A stretch of DNA of 64,000 nt from a virus. The notes beneath the pieces are model-generated. The model was given only the letters and a program-made list of their open reading frames with translations, was not told the DNA's origin and did not search any database. Location of the stretch: positions 50,100-114,099 of the IMG/VR virus record IMGVR_UViG_3300025276_000001; one strand, written 5' to 3'. Both the position numbers and the translations under genes were made by a program. This document shows positions 54,526 through 64,000 of this stretch, piece after piece. The stretch's first letter is position 1; every line of letters begins with the position of its first letter.

Positions 54526-55338
54526 ATGGCAATATCATTTAAAGAAGAAGGTCACATTTATGAAAGTAATGACCAAGATCAAATTAATTGGACTAGCGTA
54601 ACATCATTTATAGGAATGTTTAAACCTAAATTTGATAGAGATGGTCAAGCTAAAAAATCTTCTAAGAACAAAAGATCTAAATGGCATGGTATGACTCCAA
54701 AAGAAATACTTACTGCTTGGGATAATGAAACTCAAAGAGCAATAAAATTAGGAAACTGGTATCATGATCAACGTGAAGCAGATATGTTAGACTTTAAAAC
54801 TATTGAAAGAAATGGTGTTGAAGTACCTATTATAAAACCTCTGATAACTGAAGAAGGAATTAAATTAGCTCCAGAACAAAAGCTTGATGAAGGTGTATAT
54901 CCGGAACATATGGTGTATCTTAAGTCTGTAAAGCTTTGTGGTCAAGCAGATTTAGTTGAAGTAGTTAATGGACATATTAATATTCATGATTATAAAACAA
55001 ATAAAGAAATAAAAGATAAAGGGTTTACTAATTGGGAAGGTATAACCAATAAACTTTATAAGCCTGTTAATCATTTAGATGATTGTAATCTTAAGCATTA
55101 TAACTTACAACTGAGTATTTATGCGTATATTATTAAGAAGCATAACCCCAAATTAAAAATTGGTAAACTAACAATTCAACATGTTAAGTTTGAAACAGTG
55201 GGTGAAGATAGTAATGGTTACCCTATTAGCAAAATAATTAATGGTGAACCAGTATTGCAAGAAGTAAAAATTTATGAACTACCGTATCTTAGAGATGAAG
55301 TTAATGCTCTAATGATTTGGTTAAAAGACAAAAAATAA
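54526..55338 (+). CDS. PD-(D/E)XK nuclease (crAss-like)
   Basis: 270 residues. FKEEGHIYESNDQDQINWTS then VTSFIG, CGQADLVE (D142), NIHDYKTN (D155, K157) and LQLSIYAY (Q-x3-Y-like). Such nucleases stand next to terminase in crAss-like genomes and may process DNA for packaging. The same opening F-x4-H-x-Y and GxAD...DxKT order occur in the giant protein at 5849-11824, so the two nuclease domains are probably related. Confidence 0.8.
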   Translation: MAISFKEEGHIYESNDQDQINWTSVTSFIGMFKPKFDRDGQAKKSSKNKRSKWHGMTPKEILTAWDNETQRAIKLGNWYHDQREADMLDFKTIERNGVEVPIIKPLITEEGIKLAPEQKLDEGVYPEHMVYLKSVKLCGQADLVEVVNGHINIHDYKTNKEIKDKGFTNWEGITNKLYKPVNHLDDCNLKHYNLQLSIYAYIIKKHNPKLKIGKLTIQHVKFETVGEDSNGYPISKIINGEPVLQEVKIYELPYLRDEVNALMIWLKDKK

Positions 55339-55628
55339 TGGCAACAGTAGTAAATTTAACACAAGTACAAATAGCAAATAACACTACAAATTCAGAACAA
55401 TATATAGTTGAGGATTCAACTACTATAGTTTCTTTAAATAGAGAAAATATTATTGGTGTAACAGATTACTGGGATTTTTTATGTAGAAATCTAGAATCAG
55501 GAGCTCCTACCCCAAGATATTTAAATGCTAGAATAGTATACTTATCTACATCAGTGCTACCAGCATTAGTTGTAAGTAATAGTAAATCATCAATTGTAGC
55601 ATTAATAGCACAAAACCAACCTACATGA
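55338..55628 (+). CDS. Hypothetical protein
   Basis: 96 residues from ATG 55338 (TAATG overlap with the nuclease stop). Beta-rich, neutral (TVVNLTQVQIANNTTNSEQYIVEDSTTIVSLN). Its stop overlaps the next start (ATGA). No family recognised. Confidence 0.55.
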   Translation: MATVVNLTQVQIANNTTNSEQYIVEDSTTIVSLNRENIIGVTDYWDFLCRNLESGAPTPRYLNARIVYLSTSVLPALVVSNSKSSIVALIAQNQPT

Positions 55629-56143
55629 TAGTTAGATTATTTGATATACAAAACAGCAAAGTAATTCCATCAGAACATTGCTATGCACTACCATTCTTAA
55701 AATCAATAATGACTGAGTATCCTGATACTTATATGCAAGTGTTTCAATACATTTTTTATATGAGTTGTCCTAACCCAGATTTAAATCCTTTCTTTAACTT
55801 ACCTGAACATGAGAAAGAAGATATTATTATTGAAGAAGTAGCATTAGAAGAGTCTCCTGAAGATGGAAAGATAAGATATGCACTAGATATGTGTAAGAAA
55901 ATGTATGAGACACCTACATACAGAGCATATGTGGGTATTAAATCTATGCTTGATAGATTGGCAAAGTATATGGAAGTTACTGCAATAGAACACGGGAGAG
56001 ACGGTAATATAAACTCAATGGTTAATGCGGCTGCAAAGTTTGAACAGATAAGACAATCCTATAAAGGAGCTTTTACAGATATGCAGAATGAACAAGAAAG
56101 TTCAGTGCGTGGTGGAGCAGGTCTTGCATATGATCAAGTGTAA
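55625..56143 (+). CDS. Hypothetical protein upstream of TerL (possible small terminase)
   Basis: 172 residues, helical (ALPFLKSIMTEYPDTYMQVFQYIFYM ... YRAYVGIKSMLDRLAKYMEV), with a hydrophobic core and a Gln/Gly tail. Crassvirales small terminase is not well defined; helical content and place before TerL make this a candidate only. Confidence 0.6.
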   Translation: MIVRLFDIQNSKVIPSEHCYALPFLKSIMTEYPDTYMQVFQYIFYMSCPNPDLNPFFNLPEHEKEDIIIEEVALEESPEDGKIRYALDMCKKMYETPTYRAYVGIKSMLDRLAKYMEVTAIEHGRDGNINSMVNAAAKFEQIRQSYKGAFTDMQNEQESSVRGGAGLAYDQV

Positions 56144-56295
56144 TGGATAAAAAACAAAGCCAATGGCATTTTTGCTATTGGGATGAACCAATATTTAATA
56201 AAGATAAACCAAAAATAAAAGAAAATGGCACAACAAGTAATACCAGTAGGGAAAAAGATTCTGATAAAACAAAAAAAAGCAGCAACAAAAACTAA
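56143..56295 (+). CDS. Small ORF overlapping groES start
   Basis: 50 residues, ATG 56143 overlaps the previous TAA by 1 base. Starts KQSQWHFCYWDEPIF and turns Lys/Ser/Asn-rich. It overlaps GroES by 71 bases in another frame. Coupled start suggests translation, but it may not be functional. Confidence 0.35.
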   Translation: MDKKQSQWHFCYWDEPIFNKDKPKIKENGTTSNTSREKDSDKTKKSSNKN

Positions 56296-56509
56296 ATCAG
56301 GTTTATATCTACCAGAAGCAGCACAAAAAAAAGAATATAAAGGTACTGTGGTAGGCTTAGGACAATCAGTAGAAGAAATAAAGATGGGTGATGTTGTTCA
56401 ATATACAGAACACTGTTTACCAACTAGAATGCAACATGATGGAGAAGAACATTTGCTTATCCAAGAAGGAGATGTATTTGCAATACTAGTTGATATAGCG
56501 GATGTATAA
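56225..56509 (+). CDS. groS: Co-chaperonin GroES (Cpn10)
   Basis: 94 residues, full length. IPVGKKILIKQKK at the N-terminus, mobile loop with KSGLYLPEAAQKK (GLYL replaces the usual GIVL), then KGTVVGLGQ and IKMGDVVQY are diagnostic for Cpn10. It should cap the GroEL encoded at 24317-25951. Unusually, the two are 30 kb apart in opposite blocks. It overlaps TerL by 8 bases and so is co-expressed with packaging genes. Confidence 0.93.
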   Translation: MAQQVIPVGKKILIKQKKAATKTKSGLYLPEAAQKKEYKGTVVGLGQSVEEIKMGDVVQYTEHCLPTRMQHDGEEHLLIQEGDVFAILVDIADV

Positions 56510-58688
56510 AGTTGTTCCTACATATAACAATGGAGTATGGGAAACAACTGAGTTTATAACTAAGGAAGATTTTATAGATTATATATTAAGTATATTTAGT
56601 GAGCCAGGAGAATATGGCTTTACTAAAGTGACTATAATGTTTAATGATGAAGCAAAAGCTTTTAATAAACAAGGATTCTATTGTAATAAACCATTTAGGT
56701 CTAAAGATTTTACTAATTATTGGGAAGATCAAAAGACTAAATGTAGAGAAGGAGTAATATATAAGGATGGTACTAAAAGTTTCTTCCTTACTAGAGATTA
56801 CTACATGTGGTTAAACTTTTTACCAATCTTTGATAAAGAAGAAAAAAAGTATGGTTTTGCAAAGGTTAGAGATGCCCAATATCACATGGCATTGTATGAA
56901 TTATTAGCAGAGTTAAACAATAAACATTCAGCAATACTTAAAAAACGTCAGATAGCTTCTTCATATTTTCATATGGGTAAGATTATTAATACTTACTGGT
57001 TTGAAGAGGGAAGTATCTGTAAGATTGGAGCATCATTAAAAGATTTTATTAATGATAAAGGATCTTGGAAGTTTTTAGATGAATATAAAACATTTCTTAA
57101 TGAGCATACTGCTTGGTATAGACCTAGCAATCCAGAGAAAGTATTACTATGGCAACAACAGATTGAAGTTAAAATAGATAACAGAAAAACAGCAAGAGGT
57201 CTTAAATCTAAAATACAGGGTGGTTCTTTTGAGAAGAATGCTACTACTGGGGTAGGGGGTCCATGTACATATTTCTTTCATGAGGAAGCAGGTATTGCTC
57301 CAAAGATGTCAGACACATATGAGTACTTACGTCCTGCAATGTCTTCTGGTATGATGACTACAGGTATGTTTATTGCTGCAGGATCAGTGGGGGATTTACA
57401 GCAATGTAATCCATTAAAAGAAATGATTTTAAATCCTAAAGCAAATGACATATATGCAGTAGAAACAAACTTGATGGATGCTGATGGTACAATAGGTATG
57501 GCAGGATTATTTATTCCTGAACAACATTCTATGCCGCCATTCATTGATGAGTATGGTAATTCACAAGTGCCAGAAGCAATTGAAGCAATAATACAAGAAA
57601 GAGCTGGTTGGAAAAATGAATTAAATGGGGAACAATTTCAATTAAGGATTTCTCAGAAACCAATGAATATTGCAGAAGCATTTGCATATAGAAAAGCTTC
57701 AATATTTCCACAAGGAATATTAACCAGACAACAAAAAAGAATTGAAGAAAAAGAATACCCTTATGAGTTAATAGAATTAGATAGAGATGAGAAAGGTATT
57801 TTTGCTAAAAGAACTAATAAACTTCCCATTACTAAATTCCCTGTAGATAAGAAACAAATTGATAAGACAGGTGTAATAGTAGTATGGGAAAGGCCAATAA
57901 AGAATCCAGAGTTTGGAGCATACTATGCTTCTATTGATCCAGTATCAGAAGGTAAAACAACAACGTCAGATTCATTATGTAGTATATTTGTATACAAGAA
58001 TGCAACAGAGGTTACTAGAACTACTGCTGCAGGAGATGTAGAACAATTCTTAGAAAAAGATAAAGTTGTTGCAGCTTGGTGTGGTAGATTTGATGATATC
58101 AATAAAACACATGAAAGGTTAGAGTTGATAATAGAATGGTTTAATGCTTGGACAATAGTAGAGAACAATATTTCTTTATTTATTCAGCATATGATAGCTA
58201 GAAAAAAACAAAGATACTTAGTACCTAAACAACAAATATTATTCTTAAAAGATTTAGGATCTAACAGAACTGTATATCAAGAATATGGATGGAAGAATAC
58301 TGGTACTTTATTTAAAAGCCATTTAATTTCTTATGCTATAGAATTTTTAAGAGAGGTTATTGATGAAGAAACTGATATCAATGGTGTTGTAACAAATCAA
58401 ACATTAGGTGTATCAAGAGTGCCAGATCCAATGCTTATAAAAGAAATGTTAGCATATTATCCTGGACTAAACGTGGATAGGCTGGTAGCATTTGGAGCAC
58501 TAGTTGCCTTTGTTAAAATACAACAGTCAAACAGGGGTTATTCAAAAAGACGTGAATCAGAGGGTAAATCTTTGGTAAATTCAGAAAAAATTGGTAAATT
58601 AAAGTATAGTCCGTTCAAAAATCTTGGACGTTCTAATACATCTAATAGTAATAGGCCTAAGCGGTCAGGTTTTAAAAATTATAAATAG
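56502..58688 (+). CDS. terL: Terminase large subunit
   Basis: 728 residues. ATPase: KKRQIASSYFHMGKI region, Walker B/catalytic YFFHEEAG (257-263). Nuclease: SIDPVSEG with D479, VENNISLFI and a final acidic region near VPDPMLI / NVDRLVAF. The motor cuts and pumps DNA into the prohead. Larger than typical TerL (about 500-600), as common in crAss-like phages. It overlaps groES and is 21 bases before the portal gene. Confidence 0.9.
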   Translation: MYKVVPTYNNGVWETTEFITKEDFIDYILSIFSEPGEYGFTKVTIMFNDEAKAFNKQGFYCNKPFRSKDFTNYWEDQKTKCREGVIYKDGTKSFFLTRDYYMWLNFLPIFDKEEKKYGFAKVRDAQYHMALYELLAELNNKHSAILKKRQIASSYFHMGKIINTYWFEEGSICKIGASLKDFINDKGSWKFLDEYKTFLNEHTAWYRPSNPEKVLLWQQQIEVKIDNRKTARGLKSKIQGGSFEKNATTGVGGPCTYFFHEEAGIAPKMSDTYEYLRPAMSSGMMTTGMFIAAGSVGDLQQCNPLKEMILNPKANDIYAVETNLMDADGTIGMAGLFIPEQHSMPPFIDEYGNSQVPEAIEAIIQERAGWKNELNGEQFQLRISQKPMNIAEAFAYRKASIFPQGILTRQQKRIEEKEYPYELIELDRDEKGIFAKRTNKLPITKFPVDKKQIDKTGVIVVWERPIKNPEFGAYYASIDPVSEGKTTTSDSLCSIFVYKNATEVTRTTAAGDVEQFLEKDKVVAAWCGRFDDINKTHERLELIIEWFNAWTIVENNISLFIQHMIARKKQRYLVPKQQILFLKDLGSNRTVYQEYGWKNTGTLFKSHLISYAIEFLREVIDEETDINGVVTNQTLGVSRVPDPMLIKEMLAYYPGLNVDRLVAFGALVAFVKIQQSNRGYSKRRESEGKSLVNSEKIGKLKYSPFKNLGRSNTSNSNRPKRSGFKNYK

Positions 58689-58709
58689 ACACAACTAAAC
58701 AAATCCGGA

Positions 58710-61466
58710 ATGAGAGTATTAAATGCAATGCAGTTAAAAAAAGGAGCTAAGGCAGAAGGAGGCCCTACATATTCTAGTTTAACTCAACCAATACAGTTTT
58801 TACCTACTTCAGAAAAAACTGATGATTGGGCAGCATGGAATTTAGATTGGTTAGAATTACAAGGTGTTGAGTTTTTAAAAACCAATGCACGTAGACTTTT
58901 AAAAAATTATAAACTTGCTAAAGGAATAATTGACAAATCAGATTACATTGTTGAAGAAGACAATGACTATAAAGAATTAATGGATGTTCTAACAAAGGAG
59001 AATGACTCTGCATTAGAACTTAAGTTTTACCCTATAGTACCTAATGTTATAAATGTATTAAGTGGTGAGTTTACTAAAAGATATAATAAAGTACAATTTA
59101 GAGCAGTAGATGATAAGTCATATAATGAAATGCTTGAGCAAAAGAAAGCTGAAGTAGAAGAAACATTATTAGGAGAAGCAGAAAGAGACTTAGTACAAAG
59201 AATGATAGAGATGGGTATGGACCCAGAATCTAAAGAAGCTAAAGAACAATTATCACCAGATAATTTAAAAACCCTACCTGAAATAGAAGATTACTTTAGT
59301 AAATCTTATAGAAGTAGTATAGAAGAATGGGCAACTCACCAATTAAATGTGGATGAGGAAAGATTCAAAATGCATGAACTAGAGGAAAGAGGCTTTAGAG
59401 ATATGCTTATTGCTGATAGAGAGTTTTGGCATTTCCGTATGTTAGAAGATGATTATGATGTAGAATTATGGAATCCAGTATTAACATTTTATCAGAAGTC
59501 TCCGGATCAAAGATACATTTCTGATTCAAACTATGTTGGTAAGGTAGATCTTATGACAGTATCAGATGTAGTGGATATGTATGGTTATTTAATGGATGAA
59601 AAACAATTATCATCATTACAAAGAATATATCCAGCACGTTCTGCACAGTATCAAGTAAATGGTTACCAAAATGATGGTGCATACTATGATGCTACAAGAT
59701 CACATGAATGGAATACAAATGCACCAGGCTTAGCATATAGACAGTACGCAAGTAATTACATGGCTGACCCTGCACGTGGAGGAGATATACTTTCAGAAAT
59801 TTTATCACAAAGTGAAGATTTAGAACAATGGGGAGATTCTAACTTATTAAGAGTATCTACTATCTATTGGAAAACTCAAAGAAAAGTTGGTCACTTAACT
59901 AAGATTGAATTTGATGGTGAAGTAACTCAAGAAATAATTGATGAGTCATTTAAGGTAACTGAAAAGCCTGTGTATGATACATCAATCTTTAAGAATAAAT
60001 CTAAAGATACATTATTACAAGGAGAACATATTGAATGGATATGGATTAATGAGACATGGGGTGGAGTTAAAGTAGGACCTAACGTTCCTGCAATGTGGCA
60101 AACAACTATGGATGATAATGTTAATCCTATATACTTAGGTATTAATAGAAACAAACCTGGAAGATTACCATTTCAGTTTAAAGGAGAAAATTCTTTATAT
60201 GGATGTAAGTTACCAGTTGAGGGAAGAGTATTCTCAGATAGAAATACTAGATCTACATCACTTGTAGATTTAATGAAAGCTTACCAAGTAGGTTATAACA
60301 TGGTGAATAATCAGATTGCTGATATCCTTATTGATGAATTAGGTACAGTAATTATGTTTGATCAAAATGCATTACCACGTCACTCAATGGGTGAAGACTG
60401 GGGTAAGAACAATTATGCTAAAGCATATACAGCTATGAAAGATTTTTCTATGCTGCCATTAGATACATCAATAACTAATACAGAAAACGCTACTAATTTT
60501 AATCACTACCAAACTCTAAACATGGAGCAGACTAGTAGATTAATGAGTAGAATTCAATTAGCTAATTACTTTAAACAACAATGTTTTGACTCAATAGGTA
60601 TTAATCCACAACGTTTAGGTGGAGCTGTATCTGCAGAGACTGCAACAGGAGTTGTAAATGCAATGCAACAATCATATGCACAAACAGAAATCTATTTTGT
60701 ACAACACTCTGATCATTTAATGCCAAGGGTACACCAAATGAGAACTGATCTTGCACAATTTTATAATAGTACTAATCCAAGTGTAAGATTGTCTTACATC
60801 TCTACAGAGGCTCAGAAGGTTAATTTTACTATAAATGGTACTGATCTATTACTTAGAGATTTTAATGTATTTGCAACTACTAAAACTAACCACAGAGCTA
60901 TTCTTGAACAACTAAAGCAAATGGCATTAACAAACAATACAACTGGTGCATCAATATATGAGCTAGGTAACATTGTTAAAGCAGATTCTATTTCAGAAGT
61001 AACTGATATATTAAAAGATTCAGAAGTAAGGGTAGAACAACAAAGAGCACAAGATATGCAACAGCAACGTCAGATGCAAGAGCAACAACTTCAAGCTAAA
61101 GCACAAGAAGAGCAAATGAAACTTCAAGCTGAGAATGCTGAGAATGAAAAAGACAGACAGAATAACATTGTCTTAGCAGAAATTAAGTCTGCTGGTTACG
61201 GATCTATGGTGGATATAAATGAAAATAAAGTATCTGATTATCAAGATGCTATGAAAGACATTAGAGAAACTACAAGATTTCAAGAGCAGACAAACATGAA
61301 GCGTGATGAACTAGCTCAAAAAGGATCAATGGAATCTGAAAGACTTAAGGTTGAAAGAGAGAAAATTGCTGCTACAAGAGATGTTGCTGCTAAAGATTTG
61401 CAGATAGCTAAAGTTAATAAAAACAAATATGATGTAGGTAATTCTAAAAAATCAGACAAGAAATAA
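58710..61466 (+). CDS. Portal protein
   Basis: 918 residues, between TerL and scaffold/MCP as expected. The central region has portal-like features (DLMKAYQVGYNMVNNQIADIL ... GINPQRLGGAVSAETATGVV). The C-terminal ~150 residues are a long Gln/Glu-rich coiled coil (QQQRQMQEQQLQAKAQ), which may form the portal barrel. It forms the dodecameric head entry. Confidence 0.85.
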   Translation: MRVLNAMQLKKGAKAEGGPTYSSLTQPIQFLPTSEKTDDWAAWNLDWLELQGVEFLKTNARRLLKNYKLAKGIIDKSDYIVEEDNDYKELMDVLTKENDSALELKFYPIVPNVINVLSGEFTKRYNKVQFRAVDDKSYNEMLEQKKAEVEETLLGEAERDLVQRMIEMGMDPESKEAKEQLSPDNLKTLPEIEDYFSKSYRSSIEEWATHQLNVDEERFKMHELEERGFRDMLIADREFWHFRMLEDDYDVELWNPVLTFYQKSPDQRYISDSNYVGKVDLMTVSDVVDMYGYLMDEKQLSSLQRIYPARSAQYQVNGYQNDGAYYDATRSHEWNTNAPGLAYRQYASNYMADPARGGDILSEILSQSEDLEQWGDSNLLRVSTIYWKTQRKVGHLTKIEFDGEVTQEIIDESFKVTEKPVYDTSIFKNKSKDTLLQGEHIEWIWINETWGGVKVGPNVPAMWQTTMDDNVNPIYLGINRNKPGRLPFQFKGENSLYGCKLPVEGRVFSDRNTRSTSLVDLMKAYQVGYNMVNNQIADILIDELGTVIMFDQNALPRHSMGEDWGKNNYAKAYTAMKDFSMLPLDTSITNTENATNFNHYQTLNMEQTSRLMSRIQLANYFKQQCFDSIGINPQRLGGAVSAETATGVVNAMQQSYAQTEIYFVQHSDHLMPRVHQMRTDLAQFYNSTNPSVRLSYISTEAQKVNFTINGTDLLLRDFNVFATTKTNHRAILEQLKQMALTNNTTGASIYELGNIVKADSISEVTDILKDSEVRVEQQRAQDMQQQRQMQEQQLQAKAQEEQMKLQAENAENEKDRQNNIVLAEIKSAGYGSMVDINENKVSDYQDAMKDIRETTRFQEQTNMKRDELAQKGSMESERLKVEREKIAATRDVAAKDLQIAKVNKNKYDVGNSKKSDKK

Positions 61467-61595
61467 TTGGCGTTAGCTATATACTGCAATAAACTTTACA
61501 TTTAACACAAATATTATAAGTTTAATATGTTGTATCATAGAAATACTTTTATTATATTGTATATATAAGGACTAAATATTAAAACCAACAATATT
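61467..61595 (+). promoter_or_regulatory. Intergenic leader before the scaffold gene
   Basis: 129 bases, AT-rich. Holds TATTGTATATATAAGG (61555-61570), similar to the plus-block TTTGTATATT motif, 26 bases before the start. A promoter for scaffold and capsid genes is likely given their high demand. Confidence 0.35.
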
Positions 61596-62912
61596 ATGAA
61601 CAACAATGACACTACTATGAAAAGTAACGTAGAGACCTTAGATGTAAATCTAGATGAGATATTCAATGGCGCACCAAGCGGCAATGATATTACGTTACCA
61701 GATGAAGCTCCAGTAAAACAAAACATTTTATCTGGGCTAAACAAAAAAGCTGACTTTTCATTTGCTGATACAGATGAAGATGGAGTAGACAACTTAGATA
61801 CAAAGGTTGAAGCTAAAGAAGAATCTACAGAAGAAGAAAAAGAAGCTACTGATACTCTTGATGAGATAGTAGGTAAAAAAGAAGCTACTGGTGAAGATGG
61901 TAAAGACATCTTAGATACTTTAGATGATGAGTCTGATGAAGACATAGAGAAGAAAGAAACTAGAGGTAGAAAATCTATCAATGGTATTTCTGATGTATTC
62001 AGTAAACTTATTAAAGCAGACAAAATTGTACCATTTGATGACGGAAAGGAATTAGATGATTACAGTGCTAAGGATTGGGAAGAATTAATTGAAGCTAACT
62101 TAGAAGAGAAAGCTAATCAAGTAAGACGTGAAACTCCTAAGCAGTTCTTTGCAAGCTTACCAGAAGAATTACAAGTTGCAGCAAGATATGTAGCAGATGG
62201 TGGAACTGACATAAAAGGATTATTCAATACTTTAGGTAGTGTAGAAGAAACAAAGTCACTTAGCATTAAATCTGAATCAGATCAAGAAACAATTATAAAA
62301 GAATATTTAGGTGCTACCGGATATGGATCAGTAGAAGAAATTGCTGAAGAGATTGAAATCTGGAAAGACTTAGGAAAGCTTGAAAAACAAGCTGCTAAGT
62401 TTAAGCCTAAGTTAGATAAGATGCAGGAAAAGATTGTACTTAAGAAACTTGAAGAACAAGACTTAAAGAAAAAACAACAAGATCAAGCATCTAAACAATA
62501 TATGTCAAACGTATATGAAACTCTTAAAGAAGGAAGTTTAGGAGATATTAAGGTTGACAGAAAAACACAAGCAATGTTGTATAATGGTTTAGTTCAACCT
62601 ACTTACCCATCAGTAAGTGGAAAGAACACTAACTTGTTAGGACATCTTTTAGAAAAGTATCAGTTTGTAGAACCAAACTACACGTTAATATCTGAAGCAC
62701 TATGGTTATTGCAAGATCCAGATGGATACAAAGCAAAAATCATGGACAAAGGAGCACAGAAAAGTGTTGAGTCAACAGTTAGGAAACTAAAGACAGCCTC
62801 AGCAGGAAATCAAACTGCAGCCTCATTAGGTGTTCAAGAACGTGAAGCAACTAAAAGAAAACCAGCAGGTAAGAAGTTACCAAGAACCAACAACATTTTT
62901 AAAAGAATTTAA
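61596..62912 (+). CDS. Putative scaffolding protein
   Basis: 438 residues, immediately before the capsid gene. The first ~130 are very acidic and disordered (EAKEESTEEEKEATDTLDEI), the middle is helical with long charged coiled coils (KLEKQAAKFKPKLDKMQEKIV), and the C-terminus is basic (TKRKPAGKKLPRT), the usual scaffold arrangement with a basic capsid-binding tail. Confidence 0.75.
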   Translation: MNNNDTTMKSNVETLDVNLDEIFNGAPSGNDITLPDEAPVKQNILSGLNKKADFSFADTDEDGVDNLDTKVEAKEESTEEEKEATDTLDEIVGKKEATGEDGKDILDTLDDESDEDIEKKETRGRKSINGISDVFSKLIKADKIVPFDDGKELDDYSAKDWEELIEANLEEKANQVRRETPKQFFASLPEELQVAARYVADGGTDIKGLFNTLGSVEETKSLSIKSESDQETIIKEYLGATGYGSVEEIAEEIEIWKDLGKLEKQAAKFKPKLDKMQEKIVLKKLEEQDLKKKQQDQASKQYMSNVYETLKEGSLGDIKVDRKTQAMLYNGLVQPTYPSVSGKNTNLLGHLLEKYQFVEPNYTLISEALWLLQDPDGYKAKIMDKGAQKSVESTVRKLKTASAGNQTAASLGVQEREATKRKPAGKKLPRTNNIFKRI

Positions 62913-62966
62913 ATAGAGAATTTAAATATAAACACAATTAATTATTAACAAAAACAAAGTAAAATT

Positions 62967-64000
62967 ATGGCAACTCCAGTATTAAATAATGGAATTTTCC
63001 TAAGAGATACAAGCTACAAAGCTAGTTCTCATGTTGATTCTTATCACCTAACCCAAATGCTTGGTAACGCTGAGCCTATGGATATGGGACCAGTTGATTT
63101 ATGGGCAATGACCCAAAAGGTAGAAATGCCTTTATATCAAATGGCTTCATTCGGTGGAAAGAATACAATCATGGTGGACAACGCACGTGGTGAGTACAAA
63201 TGGCAAACTCCAATTGCACAAGATCTTCCTTATATCGTTGCAGATATAGAGGCAGCTAATGCAACAAAAGGTGTAGATGGTACTACATTCAAAATTAAAA
63301 TTTCCAAAAGAACATTTGGTCATGGTGATATCATCACTTATGACAAGTACAATGGATTAGAACTTTACATCACGGCTGATGATATTATCCCAGCAGGTGA
63401 CGGTTTTATCTATACTGTTCAATTGGTAAACAACAACAACGCAGCTAGCTTAGATAATAAGTATTTAGCTAAAGGTACAAAGTTCTTCAGAAAAGGTTCT
63501 GCAAGAGGTGAGTACGGAGAGCGTTTTTCAGACATTGAAACTGGATCTGGTTTCCGTGAATTCTACAACTTTGTAGGAGGAGCAGAAGCACACGTTCATT
63601 ATTCAATTTCTTCAAGAGCAGACTTAATGATCAAAGGTGGATTAAACGCTGATGGTACTGTGCCTGTAACTGAAATCTGGAGAAACTTTAACACAGATCC
63701 AAATAATCCATCAGTACCTAGTATTGAAGGTTTAGTAGCAAACATGGGTAAATCAGGAGCTAGAGAAGCATTTGAAAATGGAACTCTTACAAGAACTTTC
63801 ATTACAAATATGGAAGCTGCTCACTTATCTAAAATTGCAACGGATATTGAAACTTACCTAATGTGGGGTAAAGGTGGTAGAATTAAACAAGATGGACCGG
63901 ATGATATTAGATTATCTGTAGGTTTATGGTCACAGTTAGATAACTCTTTCAAAAGAGTATATAACAAGTCATCATTTACTCTTGACATGTTTAAGTCTGA
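62967..64000 (+). CDS. Major capsid protein, truncated at window end
   Basis: 344 residues are visible from ATG 62967; the gene continues past base 64000. ATPVLNNGIFLRDTSYK...VDSYHLTQML at the N-terminus and a later GSARGEYGERFSD region, with an A-rich leader. Position after TerL, portal and scaffold gives the identity; the sequence is consistent with crAss-like HK97-fold capsids but I cannot confirm a specific family match. Confidence 0.85.
   Translation, partial: MATPVLNNGIFLRDTSYKASSHVDSYHLTQMLGNAEPMDMGPVDLWAMTQKVEMPLYQMASFGGKNTIMVDNARGEYKWQTPIAQDLPYIVADIEAANATKGVDGTTFKIKISKRTFGHGDIITYDKYNGLELYITADDIIPAGDGFIYTVQLVNNNNAASLDNKYLAKGTKFFRKGSARGEYGERFSDIETGSGFREFYNFVGGAEAHVHYSISSRADLMIKGGLNADGTVPVTEIWRNFNTDPNNPSVPSIEGLVANMGKSGAREAFENGTLTRTFITNMEAAHLSKIATDIETYLMWGKGGRIKQDGPDDIRLSVGLWSQLDNSFKRVYNKSSFTLDMFKS

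Overview
The window is most of the genome of a crAss-like (Crassvirales) tailed phage infecting a Bacteroidota host, probably aquatic or flavobacterial. The main evidence is a giant protein with the DFDID catalytic motif of virion RNA polymerases known from Cellulophaga phage phi14:2, followed by a second ~2000-residue protein. It is joined by a crAss-like packaging/head order (IHF-like protein, PD-(D/E)XK nuclease, TerL, portal, putative scaffold, major capsid protein), a family B DNA polymerase, a uracil-DNA glycosylase and a SNF2/DEAD-type helicase. The DNA is AT-rich. Start codons follow A-rich leaders rather than clear Shine-Dalgarno sites. Several leaders carry the Bacteroidota -7 box TAnnTTTG. 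TAA, TAG and TGA all end genes here, so the standard code applies. Both window edges cut genes: the RNA polymerase at the left and the capsid protein at the right.

Layout. (1) 1-14564, plus strand: virion RNA polymerase, a giant virion/ejection protein with an embedded nuclease domain, then four small envelope-directed proteins (beta-barrel-like, lipoprotein, membrane protein, secreted thioredoxin-like). (2) 14561-17463, minus: class I ribonucleotide reductase (nrdA, nrdB) and a small gene. (3) 17623-23885, plus: very small genes, three proteins with a shared N-terminal anchor (fibre or head-fibre candidates) and a holin. (4) 23935-50438, minus: the early/replication block, with DUF1599 protein, GroEL, DUF932 protein, MazG, DNA polymerase B, exonuclease-like nuclease, a MoxR ATPase/VWA-metallopeptidase operon with two tandem paralogues, RusA-like resolvase, primase, SSB-like and Sak4-like proteins, DnaB helicase, a DnaA-domain-IV-like protein, UDG, an SF2 helicase, HNH protein and many small unknowns. 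A single plus-strand gene (42707-43144) interrupts it. (5) 49663-50648: mostly non-coding strand-switch region around one small minus gene, a candidate control region or origin. (6) 50649-64000, plus: small basic proteins, amidase endolysin, IHF-like protein, nuclease, GroES, TerL, portal, putative scaffold, capsid protein.

How it fits together. The injected RNA polymerase presumably starts transcription. Host-type promoters and possibly a phage-specific motif then drive the blocks. The minus block copies and repairs DNA, with RNR and MazG tuning nucleotides and GroEL helping to fold phage proteins. The GroES partner is encoded 30 kb away, directly upstream of terminase. The plus blocks build, fill and release particles. 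The parts that look least described are the envelope module after the giant protein, the MoxR/VWA four-gene operon, the split chaperonin pair and the structured non-coding region near 50 kb.
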